Shown: piece after piece, positions 16,327 to 25,864 of the stretch | How the letters are laid out: every line of letters starts with the position of its first letter | Numbering within the stretch: the stretch's first letter is position 1 | Assembly (NCBI RefSeq): GCF_900215245.1 | Contig: NZ_LT907842.1 | Location: 3,658,001 to 3,722,000 of the forward strand | Direction of reading: 5' to 3' | DNA: 64,000 nucleotides | DNA from: Pseudomonas fluorescens | GTDB lineage: Bacteria > Pseudomonadota > Gammaproteobacteria > Pseudomonadales > Pseudomonadaceae | Made by a program: the position numbers and the translations under genes | Notes under the pieces: model-generated | Told to the model about the DNA's origin: nothing | What the model saw: the letters and a program-made list of their open reading frames with translations, nothing else | The model's database searches: none

Positions 16327-16529
16327 CCAGACGACGTTTGCATGATGGCAGCGTAAAATCTCACTTGGCTAAAATGCCCACGGGTGTAGTGCTTGACCCT
16401 CCAGGCTACGCTGGGCATGCTGGGCGCCGATTGGGGCGTGAGCGTGAATTTTCAGCGTCGTTTCAGGTGTTTTTGACGTTGAACGTGCCCTGTGGCGATG
16501 GCTGCCTGGCCGTCGCCTTGTGTACTGGC

Positions 16530-16552
16530 GAACCCTGAACCCATCAGGGTTC
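16530..16552 (+). promoter_or_regulatory. leader hairpin before erdR
   Basis: A 9-bp perfect stem (GAACCCTGA / TCAGGGTTC) with a five-base loop ACCCA ends 26 bases before the response-regulator ATG. No T run follows on this strand, so it is a leader structure or operator rather than a terminator. Confidence 0.45.
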
Positions 16553-16578
16553 CCATAAAAAACAGGATCATTTAATCA

Positions 16579-17229
16579 ATGGCCACATACGAAATCCTGA
16601 TAGCCGATGACCATCCGCTGTTTCGCAGTGCGCTGCACCAGGCCGTGACCCTGGGCCTTGGTCCGGACGTGCGCCTGGTTGAAGTGGCCAGCATTGCCGA
16701 GCTGGAAGCGCGCCTCACCGAGAAATCCGACTGGGACCTGGTGCTGCTCGACCTCAACATGCCGGGTGCCTACGGTTTTTCGGGGCTGGTGCTGTTGCGC
16801 GGGCAATACCCGCAAATTCCGGTGGTGATGGTCTCGGCCCAGGAGGACGCCGACGTGGTGGTGCGCTCCAAGGAGTTTGGCGCCAGTGGCTTTATTCCCA
16901 AGTCGAGTGCCATGGAAGACATCCAGAACGCCGTTCGCAAGGTGTTGGATGGCGATGTGTCCTGGCCGCCGCAAGCGTTTGAAGAAATCAACGTGTCCGA
17001 CGAAGCCAAGGCCGCTCGCGATGGCCTTGCCAGCCTGACGCCCCAGCAGTTTCGGGTATTGACCATGGTCTGCGAAGGTTTGCTGAACAAGCAGATTGCG
17101 TATGAGCTCAGCGTGTCGGAAGCGACCATCAAGGCCCATGTCACTGCGATCTTCCGCAAATTAGGGGTGCGTACGCGCACCCAGGCGGCGCTGCTCTTGC
17201 AACAACTTGAGTCAATTTCGCAGCATTAA
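16579..17229 (+). CDS. erdR: NarL/LuxR-family response regulator, ErdR-like
   Basis: A 216-residue response regulator. The receiver domain spans about 1-125, with acidic pair DD10-11, phosphoacceptor Asp58 in LVLLDLNMPG, and K108 in IPKSS. A LuxR-type helix-turn-helix spans about 150-210 (LTPQQFRVLTMVCEGLLNKQIAYELSVSEATIKAHVTAIFRKLGV). It matches PA3604 ErdR, which acts with MxtR in acetate/ethanol metabolism, both in sequence and in being followed by dgkA. No kinase gene is adjacent, so it is an orphan regulator. Confidence 0.87.
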   Translation: MATYEILIADDHPLFRSALHQAVTLGLGPDVRLVEVASIAELEARLTEKSDWDLVLLDLNMPGAYGFSGLVLLRGQYPQIPVVMVSAQEDADVVVRSKEFGASGFIPKSSAMEDIQNAVRKVLDGDVSWPPQAFEEINVSDEAKAARDGLASLTPQQFRVLTMVCEGLLNKQIAYELSVSEATIKAHVTAIFRKLGVRTRTQAALLLQQLESISQH

Positions 17230-17304
17230 GCGGTTAGCGATTCACGCTTTTTTGACTTTGTGTCATCTAGTTTCCCCACTTCTTTGGTTCAGTTGCCTAC
17301 ATCT

Positions 17305-17667
17305 ATGTCGCCTTTCAAGGGTCAAACCGGTATCAAACGTATCTTCAACGCAGGGAGCTATTCCCTGGATGGCCTGCGCGCGGCTTTCACCGGCGAGGCG
17401 GCATTCCGTCAGTTGGTGTTGCTGAATGTCATCCTGATCCCGTTGAGCTTTTTCCTGCACGTCAGCCGCGTCGAGCGCGCTTTGCTGATCGCGGTGTGCC
17501 TGCTGGCGTTGATCGTCGAGTTGCTCAACTCAGCCGTAGAAGCGGCGATCGACCGCATCTCGCTCGACCGTCACCCGTTGTCGAAAAACGCCAAAGACAT
17601 GGGCAGCGCCGCGCAATTCGTGGCACTGACCATGATCACCCTGGTGTGGGCCGTGATCCTGATCTGA
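17305..17667 (+). CDS. dgkA: diacylglycerol kinase DgkA
   Basis: A 120-residue integral membrane kinase that recycles diacylglycerol to phosphatidate. It has three membrane helices and the signature VELLNSAVEAAIDRIS (about residues 70-85) with the catalytic Glu and Asn. KDMGSAAQFVAL follows. The start is ATG 17305 (MSPFKGQTGIKRI), which gives the normal family length; an earlier start at 17260 would add 15 poorly conserved residues. Confidence 0.96.
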   Translation: MSPFKGQTGIKRIFNAGSYSLDGLRAAFTGEAAFRQLVLLNVILIPLSFFLHVSRVERALLIAVCLLALIVELLNSAVEAAIDRISLDRHPLSKNAKDMGSAAQFVALTMITLVWAVILI

Positions 17668-17670
17668 GGA

Positions 17671-18597
17671 TCAGGCAATGCTCGGCAGCACGATCTCGTC
17701 GCTGCGCTGAACCCCGGCGGTGAAGGCGCGGCACAGCTCCAGAAACTCGCGCATCGCCGAGGTCTGGTACTTCTGTTTATGCCAGATGAAGTAGAACTGC
17801 CGGGCCAGGTCCAGGTCGGGGGTTTCGACTGGGACCAAACTGCCACGGCGGAACGCATCACGCAGCGCCAGCCGGGAAATACAGCCAATGCCCAACCCGG
17901 ATTCCACGGCACGCTTGATCGCCTCGGTGTGTTCCAGTTCCAGGCGGATATTCAGCGCGCTGCGGTGATGGCGCATGGCTTGGTCAAACGTCAGCCGAGT
18001 GCCTGAACCTTGTTCGCGCAGGATCCACGCTTCGTGGGTCAGCTCTTCCATGGTCGCCACGCCGCGTTTGGCCAAGTGATGCTGGGGCGCACAAAACACC
18101 ACCAACTCGTCTTCGACCCAGGTTTGCACCTCGATGTCCGGGTGGCTGCAGTCGCCTTCAATTAGACCCAGGTCAATTTCGTAGTGTGCGACCTGGTGCA
18201 CGATATTCGCAGTGTTCTGCACATGCAGCTTCACCTGGCTCTCGGGATGCTGCTGCATGAAGCTGCCGATCAGCAGAGTGGCCAGGTAATTGCCGATGGT
18301 CAGGGTGGCGCCGACCGCCAGCGAGCCGAAGCCGGACTTGCCGTTGAGCAGGTCTTCGATCTCCTTGGCCTGGTCCAGCAGCGCCACGGCCTGGGGCAAT
18401 AGCTGGTGGCCGAGGGCGTTGAGGCTCAGGCGTTTGCCCGCGCGGTCGAATAATTGGCAGCTGGATTGACGCTCCAGCTCGGTAATCGAGGTGCTGGCGG
18501 CGGATTGAGACAAGGCCAGAAGGCCAGCAGCGCGTGAGACGCTTTCCTGCTGGGCGACGGCGACGAAGACTTGCAGTTGACGTAGAGTAAATCGCAT
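17671..18597 (-). CDS. finR: LysR-type regulator FinR
   Basis: A 308-residue LysR-type regulator with the winged helix at about 1-60 (FTLRQLQVFVAVAQQESVSRAAGLLALSQSAAS) and a substrate-binding domain after residue 90. It is transcribed divergently from fpr. That pairing and the sequence fit FinR, which activates fprA under oxidative or iron stress in pseudomonads. The start is the ATG at 18597 (MRFTLRQLQ); the longer frame reaches into the shared promoter region. It is convergent with dgkA, with only three bases between the stops. Confidence 0.9.
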   Translation of the reverse strand: MRFTLRQLQVFVAVAQQESVSRAAGLLALSQSAASTSITELERQSSCQLFDRAGKRLSLNALGHQLLPQAVALLDQAKEIEDLLNGKSGFGSLAVGATLTIGNYLATLLIGSFMQQHPESQVKLHVQNTANIVHQVAHYEIDLGLIEGDCSHPDIEVQTWVEDELVVFCAPQHHLAKRGVATMEELTHEAWILREQGSGTRLTFDQAMRHHRSALNIRLELEHTEAIKRAVESGLGIGCISRLALRDAFRRGSLVPVETPDLDLARQFYFIWHKQKYQTSAMREFLELCRAFTAGVQRSDEIVLPSIA

Positions 18598-18721
18598 ATC
18601 GATATAACCGATAACCCTTATCTTAATAATCCAGTTAACAGATATTGTCGCCGCCATTAGAATGCTGTGCAATTGCGCATATCAACCTTGGCGCAGACCT
18701 ATTTCCAGGAGTTCCCCGTAC
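18598..18721. promoter_or_regulatory. finR-fpr divergent control region
   Basis: A 124-bp AT-richer gap separates the divergent starts. It contains a run of ATC/GAT-rich inverted elements (ATCGATATAACCGAT and TTATC...GATA) suitable for LysR binding. A ribosome site (CAGGAG) lies before fpr. Exact operator positions cannot be fixed by eye. Confidence 0.5.
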
Positions 18722-19501
18722 ATGAGCAACATGAACCACGAGCGTGTCCTCAGTGTTCATCACTGGAACGACACCCTGTTCAGCTTCAAGTGCACCCGTG
18801 ATCCGGGCCTGCGCTTCGAGAACGGTCAGTTCGTGATGATCGGCCTGCAACAGCCCAACGGCCGCCCGCTCATGCGTGCTTACTCCATTGCCAGCCCGAA
18901 CTGGGAAGAGCATCTGGAGTTCTTCAGCATCAAGGTGCCCGATGGCCCGCTGACTTCCCAATTGCAGCACTTGAAGGAAGGCGACGAGATCATCATCAGC
19001 AAAAAACCGACAGGCACCCTGGTGCTTGACGATTTGAAGCCGGGCAAACACCTGTACCTGCTCAGCACCGGTACTGGCCTCGCTCCATTCATGAGCGTGA
19101 TCCAGGACCCGGAAACCTACGAGCGCTTCGAAAAAGTGATCCTGTGCCACGGCGTGCGTTACGTCAACGAAGTCGCCTACCGCGAATTCATCACCGAGCA
19201 CCTGCCGCAGAACGAGTTCTTCGGCGAGGCGCTGCGTGACAAGTTGATCTACTACCCGACCGTGACCCGCGAGCCGTTCGAAAACGAAGGCCGCCTGACC
19301 GACCTGATGCGCAGCGGCAAGCTGTTCCGCGACATCGGCCTGCCTCCGATCAACCCGGAAGACGACCGCGCCATGCTGTGCGGCAGCCCAAGCATGTTGG
19401 ACGAGACCAGCGAAGTGCTGAACAGCTTCGGTCTGAAGGTTTCGCCGCGTATGCGTGAGCCGGGTGACTACTTGATCGAGCGCGCGTTCGTCGAGAAGTA
19501 A
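18722..19501 (+). CDS. fpr: ferredoxin-NADP(+) reductase FprA
   Basis: A 259-residue bacterial-type ferredoxin/flavodoxin-NADP+ reductase. The FAD motif RAYSIAS is at about 50-56, the NADP-binding part LLSTGTGLAPFMSVI at about 110-125, and the nucleotide site CGSPSML at about 220. It passes electrons between NADPH and ferredoxin for redox balance and iron-sulfur repair. The divergent finR is its likely activator. ATG 18722 is chosen for its ribosome site and family length (258). Confidence 0.96.
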   Translation: MSNMNHERVLSVHHWNDTLFSFKCTRDPGLRFENGQFVMIGLQQPNGRPLMRAYSIASPNWEEHLEFFSIKVPDGPLTSQLQHLKEGDEIIISKKPTGTLVLDDLKPGKHLYLLSTGTGLAPFMSVIQDPETYERFEKVILCHGVRYVNEVAYREFITEHLPQNEFFGEALRDKLIYYPTVTREPFENEGRLTDLMRSGKLFRDIGLPPINPEDDRAMLCGSPSMLDETSEVLNSFGLKVSPRMREPGDYLIERAFVEK

Positions 19502-19518
19502 TCACCGATCCAAATGAA

Positions 19519-19560
19519 TGTGGGAGCTGGCTTTTGTGGGAGCTGCTCCCACATTTGTTT
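19519..19560 (+). terminator. REP-derived hairpin/terminator after fpr
   Basis: A REP-like start TGTGGGAGCTGG is followed by a perfect hairpin TGTGGGAGC-T-GCTCCCACA (19535-19553) and TTTGTTTT. It lies between the convergent fpr and trmO and may terminate both. Confidence 0.6.
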
Positions 19561-19567
19561 TCGGCGC

Positions 19568-20263
19568 TTATTTGGCTGGAACCACTTCCAGCACACAGAT
19601 CACGCCCGCCTCCGGATAGTGCCAGCGCACATCCACATCCCAGAACTGCGCCCCGTATTCACGCTCAGGCCCCGGCGTCTGATACGCCGGCCGTGGGTCC
19701 TGTGCCAGGCACTGCTCGATCAACGCCACCAATGGCTCGTCAAGGCGCTGAGCGTGGCCTTGGGCCTGGAGCAGGGCGGTCTTCAGCCACTGCACCGGAA
19801 TCAACTGCGGCGCGCTGCTCGCGATGCGGTTGGTGGCGCTGTCGATGATGTCGGCATACGGCACGTACGGCTTGATATCCAGCACTGGCGTGCCATCAAG
19901 CAAATCAATCCCGGAAATCCACAGCCGGCCTGGCTCAACCTTGTCCAGCTTGACCACTGACTGGCCGATGCCGTTGGGGCGGTGGGTGGCGCGGGTGGCA
20001 AATACACCCATGGAGGTATTGCCGCCCAGGCGTGGCGGGCGCACTTTGAGCCGAGGCTTGTCTTCCAGAGCCTGGTGGAACAAAAACAGCAACCAGACAT
20101 GGCTGACCTGTTCCAGGCCCTGCACCGCCTCGCCCTGGTCGAACGGCGCCACCAACTCCAGCACGCCACGGGCGGCCGGGGCCAGTTGCGGCTGGCGCGG
20201 GATGGCGAACTTCTCCTTGAAGCAGGAGCGCACGAAGCCGACGGGCGAGACCTGGTAACTCAT
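19568..20263 (-). CDS. trmO: tRNA(Thr) t6A37 N6-methyltransferase TrmO
   Basis: A 231-residue protein of the TsaA/YaeB/TrmO family, which methylates t6A37 in threonine tRNA using SAM. Signature segments are SHVWLLFLFHQ, GVFATRATHRPNGIGQSVVKLDKVE (about 88-112, with the R-x-H-R-P-N motif), and DLLDGTPVLDIKPYVPYAD. The length matches E. coli TrmO (235). It lies three bases after the next minus-strand gene, so the two are likely co-transcribed. Confidence 0.95.
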   Translation of the reverse strand: MSYQVSPVGFVRSCFKEKFAIPRQPQLAPAARGVLELVAPFDQGEAVQGLEQVSHVWLLFLFHQALEDKPRLKVRPPRLGGNTSMGVFATRATHRPNGIGQSVVKLDKVEPGRLWISGIDLLDGTPVLDIKPYVPYADIIDSATNRIASSAPQLIPVQWLKTALLQAQGHAQRLDEPLVALIEQCLAQDPRPAYQTPGPEREYGAQFWDVDVRWHYPEAGVICVLEVVPAK

Positions 20264-20266
20264 GGC

Positions 20267-20728
20267 TTACGCACGAACCCGCAGGGTCAGGCCCTTGAGG
20301 AAGTTACGCAGCAACTGGTCACCGCAGGTGCGGTAGTTGGTATGGCCGAACTTGCGGAACAGCGCGCTGAGCTCAGGCTTGGACACCGGGAACTCGGCGG
20401 CCTTGAGGATGGCGTGCATGTCGTCTTCTTTCAGTTCGAAGGCAACGCGCAGCTTCTTCAGGATGATGTTGTTGGTCACCGGGGTTTCGATCGGCTGCGG
20501 CGGACGCGTTTCGTCCTTGCCGCGCTTGAAGATCACCAGGCCATCAAGGAAGTGAGCCATGACGTCGTCCGGGCAGAATACAAAACCTTCTTCCTCATCT
20601 TTCTTGAGGTAGGTCAGCAGGTCTTCCTTGGTCACGTCCATGCCGCCGAGTTTGATGATCTCGACCATCTTGTTGTCGCTGATGTCGAGCATGTAGCGCA
20701 CGCTGCGCAGTACGTCGTTGTGAATCAT
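20267..20728 (-). CDS. DUF1456 (YehS) family protein
   Basis: A 153-residue protein with two DUF1456 repeats: IHNDVLRSVRYMLDI...DLLTYLKKDEEEGFVFCPDDVMAHFLDGLVIFKRGKD and NNIILKKLRVAFELKEDDMHAILKAAEF...LLRNFLKGL. It matches E. coli YehS, whose role is unknown. The start is placed at ATG 20728, which aligns with YehS; an in-frame ATG nine bases earlier is less likely. It probably forms an operon with trmO. Confidence 0.92.
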   Translation of the reverse strand: MIHNDVLRSVRYMLDISDNKMVEIIKLGGMDVTKEDLLTYLKKDEEEGFVFCPDDVMAHFLDGLVIFKRGKDETRPPQPIETPVTNNIILKKLRVAFELKEDDMHAILKAAEFPVSKPELSALFRKFGHTNYRTCGDQLLRNFLKGLTLRVRA

Positions 20729-20795
20729 GGTGGGCAATCCTGGTATTCAACTGAGGACACCGCCCAGTCAGGCGGTGTCAGGAAAGGGGTGCGGC

Positions 20796-21506
20796 TTAGA
20801 ACTTCTCTTTGCCGGACAGGTAACGCCATTGGCCCACTGGCACTTTGCCGATGGACACGCCGCCAATGCGAATACGGCGGATGGCGATGACTTTCAGGCC
20901 AACCGCCTCGCAGAACAGAGCGATTACGCCCGGTTGCGGGTTTTTCATCGCGAAGCGCAGGCGGTTTTCGTTCTGCCAGCTGGCTTTAACGGCCGGCAGC
21001 TCTTTGCCTTTATAGGTCAGGCCGTGGTTCAGGCGATTGAGGCCGTGGGCAACCATGTCGCCTTCGACCTCCACCACGTATTCCTGCTCGATTTTGGCGG
21101 CATCGGCGGTCAACTTGCGCAGAATCTTCCAGTCCTGGGTGAACACCAGCAGGCCGCTGGCCTTGGCTTGCAGGTCGGCACTGGCGGTCAGGCGCAGAAA
21201 GTGGCCTTTGAGCGGGCGTTTGCTGAAGCGGTGTTCTTCGGACAGGGTCTCGGCGCTGATCGAGGCCATCGCCGTTTCGGCGTCCACGCCTACCGGCGCA
21301 TGCAACAGAATCGTCACCGGCTCCGGCGCGGTGGCCTTGGCCTCAGGGTCGAGCTCGACCTTCTGGGTGGTGACCTTGAACTGCGGTTCGTCAATCACTT
21401 CGCCGTCCACCGAGACCCAGCCGCCTTCGATAAACAGCTCAGCCTCCCGCCGGGAGCAACCGACCAGTTCAATAAGGCGTTTGGAAAGGCGTATGGGGTC
21501 AGTCAT
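20796..21506 (-). CDS. RsuA/RluB/RluF-like pseudouridine synthase, atypical motif
   Basis: A 236-residue protein with an N-terminal S4 RNA-binding domain (about 5-50, LSKRLIELVGCSRREAELFIEGGWVSVDG) and a pseudouridine-synthase core (about 65-220). The C-terminal parts of the core (QEYVVEVEGD, AIRRIRIGGVSIGKVPVGQWRYL) fit the RsuA/RluF group. The catalytic segment does not: the usual G-R-L-D-x-x-T-x-G-L-L is replaced by SADLQAKASGLLVFTQD, with the only Asp (111) seven rather than five residues before the Gly. Activity is therefore doubtful. Confidence 0.85.
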   Translation of the reverse strand: MTDPIRLSKRLIELVGCSRREAELFIEGGWVSVDGEVIDEPQFKVTTQKVELDPEAKATAPEPVTILLHAPVGVDAETAMASISAETLSEEHRFSKRPLKGHFLRLTASADLQAKASGLLVFTQDWKILRKLTADAAKIEQEYVVEVEGDMVAHGLNRLNHGLTYKGKELPAVKASWQNENRLRFAMKNPQPGVIALFCEAVGLKVIAIRRIRIGGVSIGKVPVGQWRYLSGKEKF

Positions 21507-21636
21507 GACAAGGGCCGTAGCAAAAGGGGGCGGCTATTGTACCTGTGTGGGCGCGGTTAATCCCGGCCCCATTTCAGCGTAGTGGCTTTATTGGTGGGTA
21601 CACGGTTCAAAATGTGGGAGCGGGCACGGTGTTTCG

Positions 21637-22104
21637 TCAGCCACTGCGCCGTTGCTGTTGGCGCAAGCGCATATGCAGCAACGGGTACGGTTGGCCCAGG
21701 CCATCATGCTCCGCGCGTCCGATCACCTCAAAGCCCTGCTTGAAGTAAAAGCCCAGGGCCTGGGGGTTCTGTTCGTTGACGTCCAATACCTCGGCGTTCA
21801 TGTGCTCGATCGCATAGCGCAGCAATTGTCGGCCCAAGCCCTGGCCGCGGTGCTGCGGGTCGATAAACAGCATCTCGACTTTACCCGCCGCTACCCCGGC
21901 AAACCCGGTAATACGCTGGCGCGCGTCTTTGGTGCAGATCAGCATGACGGCGTCCAGGTAGCGGCTCAGCACCAGTTCCTTAAGCAGCACGATGTAACTG
22001 TCCGGCAAGAAGTCGTGGGTTGCGCGCACGGACGCTTCCCAGATCTGCGCCAATTGCGCGAAGTCGCTGATTTTAGGTGTGTGGATAACCGAATGCTGAC
22101 GCAT
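21637..22104 (-). CDS. GNAT-family N-acetyltransferase
   Basis: A 155-residue acetyltransferase of the GNAT fold. The acetyl-CoA loop VEMLFIDPQHRGQGLGRQLLRYA (Q/R-x-x-G-x-G) is near residue 90, and the VNEQNPQALGFYFKQGFEVIGR C-terminal half is typical of small-molecule or protein N-acetyltransferases of the YjaB/PhnO type. The substrate cannot be told. The start is ATG 22104 (MRQHSVIH); a 13-residue longer form from 22143 would overlap the terminator region. Confidence 0.9.
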   Translation of the reverse strand: MRQHSVIHTPKISDFAQLAQIWEASVRATHDFLPDSYIVLLKELVLSRYLDAVMLICTKDARQRITGFAGVAAGKVEMLFIDPQHRGQGLGRQLLRYAIEHMNAEVLDVNEQNPQALGFYFKQGFEVIGRAEHDGLGQPYPLLHMRLRQQQRRSG

Positions 22105-22154
22105 GCCCGCTGCCCCTTGCCGATGATCGGCGCCGATGGGCAAACGATAGACCT

Positions 22155-22193
22155 AAAAAAGCCCCGCATCTTGTTCAGAGGCGGGGCTTTTTC
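22155..22193. terminator. terminator after rimO
   Basis: A GCCCCGC / GCGGGGC stem with a 13-base loop has A6 on one side and T5 on the other. It lies 15 bases beyond the rimO stop on the minus strand. Confidence 0.85.
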
Positions 22194-22207
22194 AATTTTT
22201 TACACCC

Positions 22208-23548
22208 TTAATCGCGCTTTTCAGCCCACAGGTCGTATTCGTCGGCATCCGTCACCGTGCACCAGACCTTGTCGCCCGGCTTCAGGCCGCTGGCATCGTC
22301 GATAAACACGTTACCGTCGATTTCCGGCGCATCGAAGAAGCAACGGCCAACGGCGCCTTGCTCGTCGACTTCGTCGATCAGCACTTCGATTTCCTTGCCG
22401 ATACGCAGTTGCAGGCGTGCCGAGCTGATGGCCTGTTGATGGGCCATGAAGCGCTCCCAACGGTCCTGCTTGACGTCGTCTGGAACGATGGCTGCGTCCA
22501 GCAGGTTGGCTGGCGCGCCTTCTACCGGCGAGTACTGGAAGCAACCGACGCGGTCGAGTTGGGCTTCGGTCAGCCAGTCCAGCAGGTACTGGAAGTCTTC
22601 TTCGGTCTCGCCAGGGAAGCCGACGATGAAGGTCGAACGGATGATCAGCTCAGGGCAGATCTCGCGCCAGTTCTTGATGCGCGCCAGGGTCTTGTCTTCG
22701 AAGGCTGGGCGTTTCATGGCCTTGAGGATTTTCGGGCTGGCGTGCTGGAACGGGATGTCCAGGTACGGCAGGATCTTGCCGGCGGCCATCAGTGGGATCA
22801 GCTCGTCCACGTGCGGGTACGGGTAAACGTAGTGCAGGCGCACCCATACGCCCAGGCTGCTCAAGGCTTCGCAGAGTTCGGTCATGCGGGTTTTCACCGG
22901 CGCGCCGTTCCAGAAGCCGGTGCGGTATTTCACATCGACGCCGTAGGCGCTGGTGTCCTGGGAGATCACCAACAGCTCTTTCACGCCGGATTTGACCAGA
23001 CGCTGGGCTTCGTCGAGCACGTCGCCGACCGGGCGGCTGACCAGCTTGCCGCGCATCGACGGGATGATGCAGAAGCTGCAGCTGTGGTTGCAGCCTTCGG
23101 AAATCTTCAGGTACGCATAGTGGCGCGGCGTCAGCTTGATGCCTTGCGGCGGCACCAGGTCGATCAGTGGGTTGTGGTCCTGGCGAGGCGGCACCACCTG
23201 GTGCACGGCGTTGACCACTTGCTCGTACTGCTGCGGGCCGGTTACGGCCAGCACGCTTGGGTGCACGTTGCGGATATTGCCTTCTTCCACGCCCATGCAG
23301 CCGGTCACGATGACCTTGCCGTTTTCCTTGATCGCTTCACCGATCACTTCCAACGACTCAGCCTTTGCCGAGTCGATGAAACCGCAGGTGTTGACCACCA
23401 CCACGTCGGCGTCCTGATAAGTGGACACGACGTCATAGCCTTCCATACGCAGTTGCGTGAGGATGCGCTCGGAGTCAACGAGAGCCTTCGGGCAACCCAG
23501 GGATACAAAGCCGACCTTTGGGTTGGCTTTTGCGATGGTGGTGGACAT
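22208..23548 (-). CDS. rimO: ribosomal protein uS12 methylthiotransferase RimO
   Basis: A 446-residue radical-SAM methylthiotransferase that modifies Asp88 of ribosomal protein S12. The N-terminal MTTase domain ([34 protein letters not shown]) supplies three Cys for one 4Fe-4S cluster. The radical-SAM motif CNHSCSFC is at about residue 150, and a C-terminal TRAM domain follows residue 375. The start is ATG 23548; the longer frame runs into the upstream region without homology. Confidence 0.97.
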   Translation of the reverse strand: MSTTIAKANPKVGFVSLGCPKALVDSERILTQLRMEGYDVVSTYQDADVVVVNTCGFIDSAKAESLEVIGEAIKENGKVIVTGCMGVEEGNIRNVHPSVLAVTGPQQYEQVVNAVHQVVPPRQDHNPLIDLVPPQGIKLTPRHYAYLKISEGCNHSCSFCIIPSMRGKLVSRPVGDVLDEAQRLVKSGVKELLVISQDTSAYGVDVKYRTGFWNGAPVKTRMTELCEALSSLGVWVRLHYVYPYPHVDELIPLMAAGKILPYLDIPFQHASPKILKAMKRPAFEDKTLARIKNWREICPELIIRSTFIVGFPGETEEDFQYLLDWLTEAQLDRVGCFQYSPVEGAPANLLDAAIVPDDVKQDRWERFMAHQQAISSARLQLRIGKEIEVLIDEVDEQGAVGRCFFDAPEIDGNVFIDDASGLKPGDKVWCTVTDADEYDLWAEKRD

Positions 23549-23836
23549 GTCTAACCTCGGTATTGAATGACGCCGCCGCCCAGGAGGGCAGGGCAGCGGA
23601 CGGGCGCTTAGCGCGCCTCTGATCAAAAAGTGCGCAATTCTAGCGACGGGCAACGCACTTGACCAGCTTTATGCAGGGAAATGCGACGAGTGCTGCGCTA
23701 TGCTTCGCGCCGTTGCACGCGGGTAAAACCTCGGGGTCAATAAAACGTCTGTTACGAGAAGTAAAACAGCGCATGCTAGGGTCAGCTTAGACGCGTTGTT
23801 TATATAAGACCTCAGGTCAAAGGGCAGGAGTGGTTG

Positions 23837-25738
23837 ATGGGTCAGGCAAATAGTCAGGCAGCAGGTGCCGAGCATTCCAATGCAAAGCCGATCGGCATGT
23901 TGGTGGCGGCAGTCGGGGTGGTTTACGGCGATATCGGTACCAGTCCGCTCTATACCCTTAAAGAAGTGTTTACAGGTGGTTATGGGGTTCAAGTCAATCA
24001 CGACGGGGTCTTTGGCATTCTGGCGCTGATTTTCTGGTCGCTGGTGTGGGTCGTGTCGATCAAGTACGTGCTGTTTATCCTGCGCGCGGACAACCAGGGC
24101 GAAGGCGGCATCATGGCCCTGACGGCGCTGGCGCGACGGGCGGCGTCGCCGTACCCCAAGTTGCGTTCGGTGCTGGTGATCCTCGGCTTGATCGGTGCGG
24201 CGCTGTTCTACGGCGATAGCATGATTACCCCGGCGATCTCGGTATTGTCGGCGGTTGAGGGCCTGGAACTGGCCTTTGACGGGATTGAACGTTGGGTGGT
24301 GCCGCTGTCGCTGGTGGTGCTGGTGGGGCTGTTCCTGATCCAGAAACACGGCACTGACCGCATCGGCAAGCTGTTCGGGCCGGTGATGGTGGTGTGGTTC
24401 CTGGTGCTGGGCGGTCTTGGCGTGCACGGCATCCTGCAACATCCCGAGGTGCTCAATGCGCTGAACCCCGTGTGGGGCGTGCGTTTCTTTGTGTCCCATC
24501 CGGGCATGGGCGTCGCGATTCTTGGCGCCGTGGTGCTGGCCTTGACCGGTGCCGAAGCGCTGTACGCCGACATGGGCCACTTCGGCCGCAAGCCGATCGC
24601 CCGCGCCTGGTTCGCGCTGGTGCTGCCGGCGCTGGTGCTCAACTACTTCGGCCAGGGCGCGTTGCTGCTGGAAAACCCCGAAGCGGCGCGCAACCCGTTC
24701 TACTTGCTCGCGCCGGAATGGGCCTTGGTGCCATTGGTCGCGCTGTCGACCCTGGCCACCGTGATTGCATCCCAGGCGGTGATTTCCGGCGCGTTCTCGC
24801 TGACGCGTCAGGCGATCCAGTTGGGTTACATCCCGCGCATGCATATCCAGCACACCTCCAGCGCCGAGCAAGGCCAGATCTACATCGGCGCGGTGAACTG
24901 GTCGTTGATGGTCGGCGTGATCCTGCTGGTGCTCGGCTTCGAATCCTCCAATGCCCTGGCCTCCGCCTACGGCGTGGCAGTCACCGGCACCATGTTGATT
25001 ACCAGCATCCTGGTGTCGGCGGTGATGCTGCTGCTCTGGAAGTGGCCACCGGTGCTGGCGATTCCGGTGCTGATCGGCTTCCTGTTGGTGGACGGCCTGT
25101 TCTTTGCCGCCAACGTGCCGAAGATTGTCCAGGGGGGCGCCTTCCCGGTACTGGCGGGGATTGTGCTGTTTATCCTGATGACCACCTGGAAGCGCGGCAA
25201 GGAACTGCTGATGGACCGCCTCGACGAAGGTGGCCTGCCGTTGCCGATCTTTATCAGCAGTATTCGCGTGCAACCGCCCCATCGCGTGCAGGGCACCGCA
25301 GTGTTCCTCACCGCGCGCCCGGACGCCGTGCCCCACGCGCTGTTGCATAACCTGCTGCACAACCAGGTGTTGCATGAGCAGGTGGTGATGCTGACGGTGG
25401 TCTATGAAGATATTCCGCGCGTGCCAGCCTCTCGGCGGTTCGAGGTGGATGCGTACGGGGAAGGGTTCTTCCGGGTGATCCTGCACTTCGGTTTTACCGA
25501 TGAGCCGGACGTGCCCGAAGCCCTGAAACTGTGCCACCTGGACGATCTGGATTTCAGCCCGATGCGCACCACGTACTTCCTCAGCCGCGAAACGGTGATC
25601 GCCTCGCGTATCAAGGGCATGGCCCGCTGGCGGGAAAGTCTGTTTGCGTTCATGTTGAAGAACGCTAACGGTAACCTGCGCTTCTTCAAGCTCCCGGTAA
25701 ACCGAGTGATCGAGCTGGGCACCCAGGTCGAAATGTAA
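23837..25738 (+). CDS. kup: low-affinity potassium transporter Kup
   Basis: A 633-residue KUP/HAK/KT-type K+ uptake protein of the inner membrane. It shows the signature [19 protein letters not shown] near residue 30, about twelve hydrophobic segments to residue ~440, and a soluble C-terminal domain (about 470-633). The length matches E. coli Kup (622). It starts at ATG 23837 behind GGCAGGAG; a TTG three bases earlier is possible. A long open frame runs antisense but is a GC-driven shadow. Confidence 0.97.
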   Translation: MGQANSQAAGAEHSNAKPIGMLVAAVGVVYGDIGTSPLYTLKEVFTGGYGVQVNHDGVFGILALIFWSLVWVVSIKYVLFILRADNQGEGGIMALTALARRAASPYPKLRSVLVILGLIGAALFYGDSMITPAISVLSAVEGLELAFDGIERWVVPLSLVVLVGLFLIQKHGTDRIGKLFGPVMVVWFLVLGGLGVHGILQHPEVLNALNPVWGVRFFVSHPGMGVAILGAVVLALTGAEALYADMGHFGRKPIARAWFALVLPALVLNYFGQGALLLENPEAARNPFYLLAPEWALVPLVALSTLATVIASQAVISGAFSLTRQAIQLGYIPRMHIQHTSSAEQGQIYIGAVNWSLMVGVILLVLGFESSNALASAYGVAVTGTMLITSILVSAVMLLLWKWPPVLAIPVLIGFLLVDGLFFAANVPKIVQGGAFPVLAGIVLFILMTTWKRGKELLMDRLDEGGLPLPIFISSIRVQPPHRVQGTAVFLTARPDAVPHALLHNLLHNQVLHEQVVMLTVVYEDIPRVPASRRFEVDAYGEGFFRVILHFGFTDEPDVPEALKLCHLDDLDFSPMRTTYFLSRETVIASRIKGMARWRESLFAFMLKNANGNLRFFKLPVNRVIELGTQVEM

Positions 25739-25750
25739 GCCACTGCAACA

Positions 25751-25778
25751 CGGGAGCCGGCAATCGGCTCCCGTTTTC
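25751..25778 (+). terminator. kup terminator
   Basis: CGGGAGCCG / CGGCTCCCG, a 9-bp stem with a five-base loop followed by TTTT, lies 12 bases after the kup stop. Confidence 0.88.
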
Positions 25779-25864
25779 CGTCTGAACCCTGTGCAAGCTA
25801 CCGTTGTCGACTAGGCTCTAAGCACTGTTTGAAGAGTGCCCACAGAACCCAGAAGAGGTGCGTC

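Noticed and set aside
23669..25537. 622-codon open frame antisense to kup
   Set aside because: Gln/His/Arg-rich product typical of the reverse frame of a GC-rich gene. No ribosome site, and kup is unambiguous.
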